Notes under the pieces: model-generated
Database searches by the model: none
Told to the model about the DNA's origin: nothing
What the model saw: only the letters and a program-made list of their open reading frames with translations
Source: Synechococcus sp. LTW-R
GTDB taxonomy: Bacteria > Cyanobacteriota > Cyanobacteriia > PCC-6307 > Cyanobiaceae
Length of the DNA: 64,000 nt
Reading direction: 5' to 3'
Assembly (NCBI RefSeq): GCF_014217875.1
Contig: NZ_CP059060.1
Coordinates: forward strand, 2,170,001-2,234,000
Shown: one piece after another, positions 56,330 through 64,000 of the stretch
How the letters are laid out: every line of letters begins with the position of its first letter
How positions within the stretch are numbered: position 1 is the stretch's first letter
Translations under genes and position numbers: made by a program

Positions 56330-57694
56330 TTGGCGTTGCCCGTCGTTGCCATTATTGGCCGCCCCAACGTGGGCAAATCCACGCTTGTGAACCGCCTTTG
56401 CCGCAGTCGCGAGGCCATCGTTCACGACGAACCGGGGGTCACCCGCGACCGCACCTATCAACAGGGCTATTGGCGCGACCGCCATTTCAAGGTGGTCGAC
56501 ACCGGCGGCCTGGTGTTCGACGACGACAGTGAATTTCTGCCGGAGATTCGCGAGCAGGCCAACTTGGCCCTCTCGGAAGCCTCCGTCGCGGTCGTCATCG
56601 CCGATGGTCAGCAGGGCTTAACCGCGGCCGACGAGTCCATCGCCGAGTGGCTTCGGGGACACAACGTTCCGGTGCTGCTCGCGGTCAACAAATGCGAGTC
56701 GCCCGAGGCGGGTCTTGCCATGGCGGCGGAGTTCTGGAGCCTGGGCCTTGGGGAGCCTTACCCGATTTCCGCGATCCACGGTGCGGGGACCGGCGATCTG
56801 CTCGACCGGATGGTGGACCACCTGCCCGCCGCCGAGGAGCTGGAGGGGGAAGAGCCGATCCAAATGGCCATCGTTGGCCGCCCCAACGTGGGTAAGTCCA
56901 GCCTGCTCAATGCGGTCTGCGGCGAGAAGCGGGCCATCGTCAGCCCGATTCGGGGCACCACCCGGGACACGATCGACACCTCGATCGAGCGGGAAGGGAA
57001 GCCCTGGAAATTGCTGGATACCGCCGGCATTCGCCGTCGCCGTTCCGTCAACTACGGGCCGGAGTACTTCGGTATCAACCGCAGCTTCAAAGCGATAGAG
57101 CGCGCCGATGTCTGTGTGCTGGTGATCGATGCCCTCGATGGCGTCACCGAGCAGGATCAGCGCCTGGCGGGCCGCATTGAAGAAGAGGGCCGGGCCTGCG
57201 TCGTGGTGGTGAACAAGTGGGACGCCATCGAAAAGGACAGCCACACCATGCCGGCCATGGAAAAGGAGCTGCGGGCCAAGCTCTATTTCCTCGATTGGGC
57301 GCCCATGCTCTTCACCTCCGCGCTGACCGGTCAGCGGGTGGAAAGCATCTTTGCGATTGCGGCCGTGGCGGTCGAGCAGCACCGCCGCCGGGTCAGCACG
57401 TCCGTGGTCAACGAGGTGCTCCGGGAAGCCGTCAGTTGGCGCTCTCCCCCCACCAGCCGCGGCGGTCGCCAAGGCCGGATCTACTACGGCACCCAGGTGG
57501 CTGTGCGGCCTCCGAGCTTCACCCTGTTCGTGAACGACCCGAAGTTGTTTGGGGACACTTACCGTCGCTACGTCGAACGGCAAATCCGTGAGGGTCTGGG
57601 CTTTGAGGGGTCGCCGCTCAAGTTGTTCTGGCGCGGCAAGCAGCAGCGCGACGCGGAGCGGGATCTGGCTCGGCAGCAGGCCCGGGGACGCTGA
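56330..57694 (+). CDS. der: Ribosome biogenesis GTPase Der (EngA)
   Basis: This 454-residue protein has two G domains, each with a GRPNVGKS P-loop (residues about 10 and 185), VTRDRTYQ and TRDTIDTSI switches, and NKCE and NKWD specificity motifs, then a KH-like C-terminal domain. This is the double-GTPase Der, for 50S assembly. TTG 56330 is the start, one codon before the conserved core. Confidence 0.95.
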   Translation: MALPVVAIIGRPNVGKSTLVNRLCRSREAIVHDEPGVTRDRTYQQGYWRDRHFKVVDTGGLVFDDDSEFLPEIREQANLALSEASVAVVIADGQQGLTAADESIAEWLRGHNVPVLLAVNKCESPEAGLAMAAEFWSLGLGEPYPISAIHGAGTGDLLDRMVDHLPAAEELEGEEPIQMAIVGRPNVGKSSLLNAVCGEKRAIVSPIRGTTRDTIDTSIEREGKPWKLLDTAGIRRRRSVNYGPEYFGINRSFKAIERADVCVLVIDALDGVTEQDQRLAGRIEEEGRACVVVVNKWDAIEKDSHTMPAMEKELRAKLYFLDWAPMLFTSALTGQRVESIFAIAAVAVEQHRRRVSTSVVNEVLREAVSWRSPPTSRGGRQGRIYYGTQVAVRPPSFTLFVNDPKLFGDTYRRYVERQIREGLGFEGSPLKLFWRGKQQRDAERDLARQQARGR

Positions 57695-57718
57695 TCACCT
57701 GATCCCGCGTCAGCCCTG

Positions 57719-58627
57719 ATGGATTGGTTGCGGCAGATCCCCATTGGTCAGTACGTCGATGGGACGAGCAGTTGGCTGCGGCTTCTCGATGCCCGCTTGA
57801 AGCTGAGCTGGACGGTGGCCTTTTTGCTTACCCCGATCCTGGCCGGCCCCTGGTGGCGCCTGGCCCTGGTCGGCTTGCTGCTGGTGTTCACGGCGTTCAG
57901 TGGTCTGCCCTGGCGCCTCTGGCGCCGCACTCTGCCACTGTTGCTCGTGCTCTCGCTCTTGGTGGGGGGCCTGGCCACCACCCTGCCGACGGGATCACTG
58001 GCGCCAGCCTCCTTGAACCGGCCGCCCCAGGAGCTGGAGCTCGGGGCGGAACACCAGGGGATGCGTTGGGAGTTGGTGAGGTTGGGGCCGGTTCAACTGG
58101 GCCCGCTGCCCTTGGGGCCATTGGTGGTGACCCGCCGCTCAGCGGAGCTGGGGGTCAACAGCGCCACGCTGCTCTTCACGGTGATTCACAGCGCCAACCT
58201 GCTGCTGCTGACGACTCCGCCGGAGGAGTTGGTGTGGGGTTTGAGCTGGTGCATGGCTCCCCTGGCTCGCTTGGGGGTCCCCGTGGAGCGCCTCGGCTTC
58301 ACCTTGCTGCTGGCTCTCCGGTTCCTGCCGCTGGTGCAGGAGGAGTTTCAGAACCTGCTGCGCTCCCTGGCCACCCGTTCGGTCAACCTGCGGCGCTTGG
58401 GCTTTCAGGCGTCGGTCGGGCTGGTGTTGGCCCTGGGCGAGCGCCTGCTGGCCAACGTGTTGTTAAGGGCAGAACAGGGTGCGGAAGCCCTTTTGGCTCG
58501 GGGTGGTCAGTGGGTCGCGCCCTCGCAGCTGCTGCGGTCTCGCCTGCGGGCGCCCCTGCTTCAGGCCCTGGGCTGGCTCGGGCTGCTGGCGGTGTTGGCG
58601 CTGCGCTGGCGCTTCGGTGCGCTTTGA
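57719..58627 (+). CDS. Energy-coupling factor transmembrane protein (EcfT/CbiQ type)
   Basis: This 302-residue protein has 5-6 helices and the CbiQ/EcfT-type cytoplasmic helix SLATRSVNLRRLGF, with LDARLKLSWTVAFL at the N-terminus. EcfT links ABC ATPases to a substrate-binding S component for vitamins or metals; no ATPase or S component is adjacent, so the substrate is unknown. It lies 24 bases after der. Confidence 0.85.
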   Translation: MDWLRQIPIGQYVDGTSSWLRLLDARLKLSWTVAFLLTPILAGPWWRLALVGLLLVFTAFSGLPWRLWRRTLPLLLVLSLLVGGLATTLPTGSLAPASLNRPPQELELGAEHQGMRWELVRLGPVQLGPLPLGPLVVTRRSAELGVNSATLLFTVIHSANLLLLTTPPEELVWGLSWCMAPLARLGVPVERLGFTLLLALRFLPLVQEEFQNLLRSLATRSVNLRRLGFQASVGLVLALGERLLANVLLRAEQGAEALLARGGQWVAPSQLLRSRLRAPLLQALGWLGLLAVLALRWRFGAL

Positions 58628-58651
58628 TAGACGGTTGGCCGTCCTAGGCGT

Positions 58652-58918
58652 GTGAGCAACGAGCGCTACCTCAATCACCCCACCTTTGGTCTGCTGTATC
58701 GCGTGGCCGAGGCCGGTGAAGGGCGCGAGCTGTACGCCACCCTCTACGCCCAGCGGATGTTTTTCCTGGTGACCGTGCAGGGCCGCAGCGTCGAATTCGA
58801 AGTCATTCCCTTGATGGATGCGCGCCATCTCGCCGAGCAAAACCTCAACCGCGCCCGCCGCGAAGGCCCCGAAGTGCATGCGGGCTGGCGAGAATTATTC
58901 GATAAGACCTTCATCTAA
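58652..58918 (+). CDS. pipX: PII-interacting protein X
   Basis: This 88-residue protein has YLNHPTFGLLYRVAE, ELYATLYAQRMFFLV and the C-terminal helices ending LFDKTFI, matching PipX. It binds PII or the transcription factor NtcA according to 2-oxoglutarate and so links nitrogen status to gene expression. It sits just upstream of pipY. Confidence 0.92.
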   Translation: MSNERYLNHPTFGLLYRVAEAGEGRELYATLYAQRMFFLVTVQGRSVEFEVIPLMDARHLAEQNLNRARREGPEVHAGWRELFDKTFI

Positions 58919-58921
58919 CGA

Positions 58922-59569
58922 TTGGGCCCCTCCCCTGCTGCAGCCCGTCTTCAGGCCCTGAACGAGCAGTTGCCCGTCCACACCCGCCTGCTGGCGGTGA
59001 GCAAGGGGCATCCAGCAAGCAGCATCCGCGCCTTGGCTGAAGCCGGGCAGCGCAGTTTTGGTGAGAGCCGCCTGCAAGAGGCGACGGCCAAGCAGCAGGA
59101 GCTGGCCGATCTCGACGGGTTGGATTGGCATTTCATTGGTCGTCTTCAGGCCAACAAGGTGCGGCCAGTCCTCAAGCAATTCAGCGTGGTTCACTCCGTG
59201 GATTCCCTGGCCTTGGCCGAGCGGGTCTCACGGATTGCCGGTGAGGAGGGGCTCCGTCCCGCGGTCTTTCTGCAGGTGAAATTGCGCCCAGATCCGAACA
59301 AAGGGGGGCTCTCCGCTGATGCATTGGAGCAGGAATGGCCGCGGCTTCAGCAGCTCCCCAACCTGCGGATTGTGGGTCTGATGACCATGGCGCCCCTGGG
59401 GTTGGAGGCGCCTCAACGGCAGGTCCTTTTTGCGGAGTGTTCGGCTCTCGCGCAGCGTTTAGGGCTGCCGGAATTGTCGATGGGAATGAGTGGCGATTGG
59501 CCCGAGGCGGCTGCCGCCGGGAGCACCTGGGTGCGGGTGGGCTCAGCCCTGTTTGGTCCGAAGCCTTGA
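58922..59569 (+). CDS. pipY: YggS-type PLP-binding protein PipY
   Basis: This 215-residue protein has LAVSKGHPASSIRALAEAG with the PLP Lys, FIGRLQANKVRPVLK and SMGMSGDWPEAAAAGSTWVR, the YggS/PROSC fold. It controls PLP and amino-acid homeostasis and is in the conserved pipX-pipY pair. TTG 58922 is 3 bases after the pipX stop. Confidence 0.9.
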   Translation: MGPSPAAARLQALNEQLPVHTRLLAVSKGHPASSIRALAEAGQRSFGESRLQEATAKQQELADLDGLDWHFIGRLQANKVRPVLKQFSVVHSVDSLALAERVSRIAGEEGLRPAVFLQVKLRPDPNKGGLSADALEQEWPRLQQLPNLRIVGLMTMAPLGLEAPQRQVLFAECSALAQRLGLPELSMGMSGDWPEAAAAGSTWVRVGSALFGPKP

Positions 59570-59606
59570 AACCAGCAAAAAAGCCAACAATGATTCGCTG
59601 AAACCC

Positions 59607-59635
59607 TTGTCAGCACACGCGTGGGACGCTATCTA
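59607..59635 (+). promoter_or_regulatory. Putative promoter of sepF
   Basis: TTGTCA (59607-59612), a 17-base spacer and TATCTA (59630-59635) make a good sigma-70-type promoter, 29 bases before the sepF GTG, so sepF can be transcribed apart from pipXY. Confidence 0.5.
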
Positions 59636-59663
59636 AGTCAAAAGCCCAATCCGAGGTTTCACG

Positions 59664-60221
59664 GTGTCGTTGTTCTCCCGCCTGCGTGCAGTTGTCTCTG
59701 GAGACGATTACCTCGACGGTTACGACGATGAGGATCTGGATTACGACCAGGGCGACATGCCTGAAACCAGCGGTTCGACCCCCTCTGGTGCACTCGCGCT
59801 GACCAGCGATTTCGATGCCGTTGATCCCTTCGCGGGCAGCAACGTGATCGGCATGCCTGGGATCTCCACCTCGGCGGCGGAAGTCACCTTGATGGAGCCC
59901 CGCAGCTTCGACGAGATGCCCCGCGCGATTCAGGCCCTGCGCGAGCGCAAGACCGTGATCCTCAATCTCACGATGATGGAGCCCGACCAGGCTCAGCGTG
60001 CGGTGGACTTCGTGGCGGGCGGCACCTTCGCCATCGATGGCCATCAAGAGCGCGTCGGCGAAAGCATCTTCCTGTTCGCCCCCAGCTGCGTCACCGTGAC
60101 CAGCGCCGGTAGCGAGGAAGCTTCGGCTCCCACCGTCGTCTCCCGCGAGAGCGTTGACGAGCCCCAGGACATCGCCCCCACCCCCGCTTGGGGCCGTGAG
60201 TACGGCGCGAACGTCGGTTGA
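59664..60221 (+). CDS. sepF: Cell division protein SepF
   Basis: This 185-residue protein has [14 protein letters not shown] as a membrane-binding N-terminus, an acidic Gly/Ser linker, and the SepF core: [22 protein letters not shown], then [29 protein letters not shown]. SepF anchors FtsZ at the division site. GTG 59664 is used. It overlaps proC by 4 bases (TTGA). Confidence 0.93.
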   Translation: MSLFSRLRAVVSGDDYLDGYDDEDLDYDQGDMPETSGSTPSGALALTSDFDAVDPFAGSNVIGMPGISTSAAEVTLMEPRSFDEMPRAIQALRERKTVILNLTMMEPDQAQRAVDFVAGGTFAIDGHQERVGESIFLFAPSCVTVTSAGSEEASAPTVVSRESVDEPQDIAPTPAWGREYGANVG

Positions 60222-61027
60222 GCACCACCTCCCCCACCACCTTTGGGGTGATTGGCCTGGGCCGTATGGCCCAGGCTTTGCTGTTTCCATGGCTCGAGAG
60301 CGGTCTGGTGCAACGCACGGCCGTCCGTGCCGTGGTCGCGTCTGAGGCTTCGGCCCAGCGGCTCCAGGGCGAGAACCTGCGGGTGAGTGTCGATGGCCAA
60401 GAGGCCTGGGCCGCTCCCGTGGTTCTGCTGGCGGTCAAACCGCAACAGCTCGACGCCGTGGCGTCCGCAGCACCCGCTCCCGCGCCGGGGACGTTGCCCC
60501 TCTTGGTTTCTGTGTTGGCGGGGGTGAAGCTCGAGCGCCTGCAGCGGCTCTTCCCCGGCTGGCGGGTGGTGCGCTCGGTGCCCAACACCCCCTGCTTGGT
60601 CCGCGCTGGCCTGACGGCATTGGCCTGGGGCGAGGGTGTGGATGCGCAGCAGAAGCGCTGGTTGCTGGAGCTGTTCGCCCAGGTCGGCGAGGTGCTCGAG
60701 CTGCCGGAAACCCAGTTGGATGCCTTTTTGGCGCTGACCTCCTCCGGACCGGCCTTTGTGGCTCTGGTGGCTGAAGCGATGGCCGATGGTGCCGTGGCGT
60801 CCGGCCTGCCTCGGGCGCAGGCCCTGCATTTGGCCCATCGCACATTGGCGGGCACGGCGGCGCTGTTGCACGAGCAGCAGCTGCACCCTGGCCAGCTCAA
60901 GGACATGGTGACCAGCCCGGGAGGCACCACCATTGCCGGGGTCCGCGCCCTTGAGCGCGCGGGTCTGCGGTCGGCCTTGATCGAGGCTGTTGTTGCGGCC
61001 GCTGAGCGCAGCCGCGCCCTGGGCTAG
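60218..61027 (+). CDS. proC: Pyrroline-5-carboxylate reductase
   Basis: This 269-residue protein has [37 protein letters not shown] and [19 protein letters not shown], with [16 protein letters not shown] at the C-terminus; all are ProC motifs. It makes proline from P5C. It ends 4 bases into the convergent plsY. Confidence 0.93.
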   Translation: MSTTSPTTFGVIGLGRMAQALLFPWLESGLVQRTAVRAVVASEASAQRLQGENLRVSVDGQEAWAAPVVLLAVKPQQLDAVASAAPAPAPGTLPLLVSVLAGVKLERLQRLFPGWRVVRSVPNTPCLVRAGLTALAWGEGVDAQQKRWLLELFAQVGEVLELPETQLDAFLALTSSGPAFVALVAEAMADGAVASGLPRAQALHLAHRTLAGTAALLHEQQLHPGQLKDMVTSPGGTTIAGVRALERAGLRSALIEAVVAAAERSRALG

Positions 61028-61677
61028 GCCTCTTTTTTCTTGTCCCCCAGGCGGGGCTCGGTGCCCGCAGTGATCCGGCTCAGGTTGCTGCGGTGGCGCC
61101 AGATCACCAGCACGGCGCTGACGATCGAGAGGCTGAGGTAGGCCGGACGGACAGCTTCGCCGAGGGAGGCGAAGCGCGCCAGCATCAGCAGCGGCAGGCT
61201 CAGGGCGGCGAGCACGCTCGAGAGGGAGACGATGCGGCTGACGCTGATCACCGTCAGGAAGACCCCGAAGCAGGCCAGGCCGACGGGCCAGGTCAGGCCC
61301 AGCAGCATCCCCAATCCGGTCGCCACGGCCTTGCCCCCACGCCAGCCCAGCCAGATGGGCCAGATGTGGCCGGCCAATGCTGCCAAACCTGCGGCGACCA
61401 CCCACCAATCACTCAGGGCGTTGTAGCCATCGGGTTGGAGTAGGGCTTTGGCCAGAAGCACCGCGGCGGTGCCCTTCAGCACATCGATCAGGAACACCAC
61501 CAAAGCGGGGCCCTTGCCGATTTGGCGCAGGACGTTCGTGGCTCCGGTGGAGCCGGAGCCCAGGGTGCGGATGTCGACGTCTTTGAGCCAACGCCCCGCC
61601 AGGTAGCCGCTGGGGAAGGACCCGAGGAGATAGGCCAGCACCAGGGTGAAGAGTGGCGCCATCAAAAAGTCGGTCAC
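61024..61677 (-). CDS. plsY: Glycerol-3-phosphate acyltransferase PlsY
   Basis: This 217-residue protein has 5-6 helices with AYLLGSFPSGYLAGRW, the SGSTGATNVLRQIGKGPA motif and GHIWPIWLGWRGGKAVATG, all PlsY signatures. It acylates G3P using acyl-phosphate to start phospholipid and glycolipid synthesis. Its ATG overlaps the DUF3086 stop by 4 bases. Confidence 0.93.
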   Translation of the reverse strand: MTDFLMAPLFTLVLAYLLGSFPSGYLAGRWLKDVDIRTLGSGSTGATNVLRQIGKGPALVVFLIDVLKGTAAVLLAKALLQPDGYNALSDWWVVAAGLAALAGHIWPIWLGWRGGKAVATGLGMLLGLTWPVGLACFGVFLTVISVSRIVSLSSVLAALSLPLLMLARFASLGEAVRPAYLSLSIVSAVLVIWRHRSNLSRITAGTEPRLGDKKKEA

Positions 61678-62579
61678 AGCAGGTCATCCTCTAGGGCGAG
61701 TTCGGTGGGGCTGCCGGCAAAGGCCAGCCAGACTGGGAATTGCAGGATCGGCACTTCGACGGCGGGCTCGGCCGCATCGACGACGATGAAGGGGAGTTCG
61801 CCGCGCTCCTCGAGGCGATCGGCCCGCTCAATGAGGGCATCGGCGCGCTCAAAGAGGACGATGCCGCTGCTGGGTCCGAAGTCTTCGCGGTTCAGGCCCA
61901 GGCAATCCTGCAGGCCGCGGCGCCATTCCCCGAGTCGCTCCGGCATGCCCGCCAGCACCAAGGTTTGGAAGCGCTCGCCGTAGAGCTCGCCCAGGATCGA
62001 GATGGCGGCGGCGGTGGTCAGGGCATTGCGGTTGCGGCTGCCGCAGCTGGGCTGGGCGCCCCGGCCGCCTTGGCCGAGGAACCAGTCCTCGAGGAGGGCC
62101 GCGCCGCCGGGCTCCAGGCTCCGGCGCAGCTTCCAGGGATCCGCATAGAAATCGGCCTGCCCTTGGAAGCTCTCGAGGCGATCGCGAATCAGGACTTCGT
62201 CATTGCTGAAGAGCCCCGCGGGTGCCTGTGCCGGGGCTTCCACCACGGCGGCGGCTTGCGCTTCGGCGGCGGCCGCTTGATCGAGGGGGGAGGGCTGAAC
62301 CACAAGCGGTTGCACCACTAGCTCCATCTGTTCGGCGGACACCGCCAGCTCCTGGAGTGCTCCGACCAGATAGTCCTGGAACCCCTTCACCCGCCGGGCG
62401 ATGGAGTCGGATTGGCCGGCAAAGCTGCTGTTGATTTCCTCCTGGAGGGCATCGCGGCGGCTCGTGAGCTCGCTGATCTCCTGTTGGAGCGCCTCGCGCT
62501 GCTGACGCAGTTCGCTGGTGGCGAGCTCCTTCCAGTCGTCGGGCTGGGGTGCTGTGGAGTTGGTGGCGTCTTCGCTCAT
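61674..62579 (-). CDS. DUF3086 protein
   Basis: This 301-residue protein has an N-terminal coiled coil (residues 22-55: QREALQQEISELTSRRDAL), a region of membrane-associated look, an Ala/Pro-rich linker and a C-terminal domain with LFSNDEVLIRDRLESF and SCGSRNRNALTTAAAISIL. It fits DUF3086; no function known. It is coupled to DUF3119 upstream and plsY downstream by ATGA overlaps. Confidence 0.8.
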   Translation of the reverse strand: MSEDATNSTAPQPDDWKELATSELRQQREALQQEISELTSRRDALQEEINSSFAGQSDSIARRVKGFQDYLVGALQELAVSAEQMELVVQPLVVQPSPLDQAAAAEAQAAAVVEAPAQAPAGLFSNDEVLIRDRLESFQGQADFYADPWKLRRSLEPGGAALLEDWFLGQGGRGAQPSCGSRNRNALTTAAAISILGELYGERFQTLVLAGMPERLGEWRRGLQDCLGLNREDFGPSSGIVLFERADALIERADRLEERGELPFIVVDAAEPAVEVPILQFPVWLAFAGSPTELALEDDLL

Positions 62580-62977
62580 GGCTGGGCGCTCACGTGACGG
62601 TTGAGCTGCTCGCGCAGGCTTGTGGCATCAAACAACACCGGCAGGAAGTGAATGCTCTGCTGTTCACGGAAATAGAACAGCACGGGGACGGGCCCCCAGA
62701 ACACCGTCCAAGTCAGCCATTCGCTGTAGGGGAAACGGCGCAGGACGGTGTCGCCGCGCCAGACGATCAGGGCATCGCCGCAGAACTGCAAACGCAGGAT
62801 CTGGCTCTGGATCAGCAGGAAGAGCCCAAAGACGCTCACCAGGGCAGCGGCCCAGAGATTGATCAGTAGGCAGGCCAGGCCCAAGGCGAGGACGCCGATG
62901 GGCACCCAGACCCTTGGCGCCAGGATCGCGCCCTGCTCTGGGTTGGGGCCCGCGCCGGTCACGGTTGAAGGGCTCAT
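62576..62977 (-). CDS. DUF3119 membrane protein
   Basis: This 133-residue protein has two helices (PIGVLALGLACLLINLWAAA and AALVSVFGLFLLIQ), then a PH-like C-terminal part with ILRLQFCGDALIVWRGDTVL and LFYFREQQSIHFLPVLF. It matches DUF3119 in cyanobacteria. Overlaps with both neighbours by 4 bases. Confidence 0.78.
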   Translation of the reverse strand: MSPSTVTGAGPNPEQGAILAPRVWVPIGVLALGLACLLINLWAAALVSVFGLFLLIQSQILRLQFCGDALIVWRGDTVLRRFPYSEWLTWTVFWGPVPVLFYFREQQSIHFLPVLFDATSLREQLNRHVSAQP

Positions 62978-63747
62978 GAGCCGAAGAGCAATTGGGTCAA
63001 GACGACGTCCATCAGGGAGACGGTCACCAAGATCATGACCACTGCACCGGTGGTGCTGGTGCCCACTTCCTTGGGGCCCCCCCGGGTGGTTAAGCCCCAG
63101 CCGCAGGCGATGACGGCAATTTGCAGGCCGAAGACCCCGGCCTTCAGCAGCATCGCCGGAAGATCAGAGGGCTGCATCCAGCCCCGCACCGAGGTCCAGA
63201 AGACGTCCGGCGGGATGTTGTAGAGGATGGCGCTGCTGACCTGACCCGACCAGATCGCCACCCCGAAGAAGGCCAGGCATTGGACCGGGGTCATCACGAC
63301 CATCGCCAGCAGGCGCGGAACTACGAGGTACTGGACCGGGTCGGTGCGCAGCATCGTGATCGCATCGATCTGTTCGGTGACTTTCATCGTCCCCAGCTGC
63401 GCGGCGTAGGCCGTGGCGACCTTCCCGGTCACCAGGGTGGCGGTGAGGATCGGCGCAATTTCCCGGGCCAATCCCAGGGCAAGAATCCCGCCCACGGTGG
63501 ATCCGGCCCCTTGTTTGACCAGTTCCGAGGCGGCTTGGATGTTGAACACCGTGCCGGCCGCCAGGCCGGTGATCAGGATGATCAGGAAGCTGCCGGGGCC
63601 GGCCTCCATCAATTCCACGATCAGGTCGTTGGGGTTGATCTGGCCCTTGGCCAGGGCCGAGACCGCTTGGCCTCCAATCAGCAAACTCTCGCCCAGGCGA
63701 GTGAGCCAGCGGGGGCGAAGCCAGGCGGGGAGGCGACGGGCGGGCAT
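62974..63747 (-). CDS. MlaE-family ABC transporter permease
   Basis: From ATG 63747 this is 257 residues with 5 helices, FIIDLITGLAAGTVF-like FLIILITGLAAGTVF, LGLAREIAPILTATLVTGKV, and AQLGTMKVTEQIDAITML, the MlaE (DUF140) pattern. It is the permease of lipid-transport ABC systems, as TGD1/MlaE. No ATPase or substrate-binding gene is adjacent. It heads the four-gene chain to plsY. Confidence 0.88.
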   Translation of the reverse strand: MPARRLPAWLRPRWLTRLGESLLIGGQAVSALAKGQINPNDLIVELMEAGPGSFLIILITGLAAGTVFNIQAASELVKQGAGSTVGGILALGLAREIAPILTATLVTGKVATAYAAQLGTMKVTEQIDAITMLRTDPVQYLVVPRLLAMVVMTPVQCLAFFGVAIWSGQVSSAILYNIPPDVFWTSVRGWMQPSDLPAMLLKAGVFGLQIAVIACGWGLTTRGGPKEVGTSTTGAVVMILVTVSLMDVVLTQLLFGS

Positions 63748-63758
63748 GGAACGTTGAG

Positions 63759-64000
63759 CTAGCTGGCGGGGGACTGACCTTGAAGGTGGAGGCCCCTCTC
63801 CGGCCAGCGGCGCGTCACCACCAAGCCAAGAACCACCAACACTGCGGGAATGATGCCCATGCACAGCCGGATCGCCACCAGGGCACTGGTGGGTTGGGCG
63901 GTATTCGCCAGGGCTTCGTCGTAGCCGCTGGCGCTCAGAACCATGCCCAACAGGGCGATCACGGCACTGATGCAGACCTTCTGGGCCAGGACCATCCAGG
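63759..64000 (-). CDS. GPH/MFS_2-type sugar transporter, C-terminal fragment
   Basis: The frame is open beyond the window edge; the visible 80 residues, WMVLAQKVCISAVIALLG, then a second helix IPAVLVVLGLVVTRRWPE, resemble the last two helices of GPH (MelB-like) cation/sugar symporters. It ends 11 bases before the mlaE ATG. The substrate cannot be inferred. Confidence 0.6.
   Translation of the reverse strand, partial: WMVLAQKVCISAVIALLGMVLSASGYDEALANTAQPTSALVAIRLCMGIIPAVLVVLGLVVTRRWPERGLHLQGQSPAS

Overview
The window is chromosomal DNA from a GC-rich picocyanobacterium of the Synechococcus/Cyanobium lineage. It carries oxygenic-photosynthesis genes (psaE, psbU, petL, ndhO, a CRR7-like gene, a PucC/BCH2-type carrier), the cyanobacterial carotenoid gene crtQ, the nitrogen-signalling gene pipX, many cyanobacteria-only families, and a complete rRNA operon with tRNA-Ile(GAU) and tRNA-Ala(UGC) in the 16S-23S spacer. 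I see no phage, insertion sequence, CRISPR array or other mobile element. It looks like densely packed core genome; adjacent genes often overlap by a few bases.

Layout. 1-3.8 kb: the start of a GT39-like glycosyltransferase (cut by the window edge), then two tandem SLH-domain porins sharing an almost identical 5' end; the second has ATC where the first has ATG. 3.8-8.1 kb: a J-domain protein, ndhO, an SDR39U1 epimerase, a TPR/LpxB-related/membrane-protein cluster and an A-type Fe-S protein. 8.2-14.9 kb: crtQ divergent from the Fe-S gene across an inverted repeat, then an SRPBCC protein, a lipoprotein, hemD, a GT2-TPR protein, a GH3 enzyme, rbfA and ycf33. 14.9-25.3 kb: GST, CRR7-like, aroK, a double QueD-like protein, a RibD-like reductase, an acyltransferase, a radical SAM protein, petL, an MFS exporter and rimO. 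25.4-35.7 kb: VKOR-thioredoxin, nadB, psbU, uppP, a DUF512 protein, a TolC-like channel, a PucC-like carrier and an inositol monophosphatase-like enzyme. 35.7-41.9 kb: rrn operon with a structured leader. 42-50.6 kb: mtnB/mtnC methionine salvage behind mutM, then psaE, recQ, a LysM protein and an aldehyde dehydrogenase. 50.7-56.2 kb: tRNA-Tyr and tRNA-Thr, aroQ, miaE, mtnD, cobI, a tRNA-dihydrouridine synthase and an L,D-transpeptidase. 56.3-64 kb: der, an EcfT-like protein, pipX-pipY-sepF-proC, and an opposite-strand chain mlaE-like/DUF3119/DUF3086/plsY; a GPH-type transporter is cut by the right edge.

How the genes fit together. Methionine salvage is split between mtnBC (43 kb) and mtnD (52 kb). 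Shikimate enzymes aroK and aroQ are far apart. Envelope genes are scattered: porins, TolC, LysM, L,D-transpeptidase, UppP, GH3 and the MlaE/PlsY chain.

The least explained signals are: (i) the second porin, with intact frame and signal peptide but no standard start codon; (ii) a twin 57-nt RNA module in the rRNA leader, spaced exactly 61 nt apart, with conserved pairing and GNRA loops; (iii) an 11-bp inverted repeat in the crtQ/Fe-S divergent promoter; (iv) two intrinsic terminators about 85 nt apart downstream of the tRNA pair; (v) a QueD-like tandem protein whose first domain lacks a catalytic His. All calls come from reading sequence and remembered family motifs; no database search was run.
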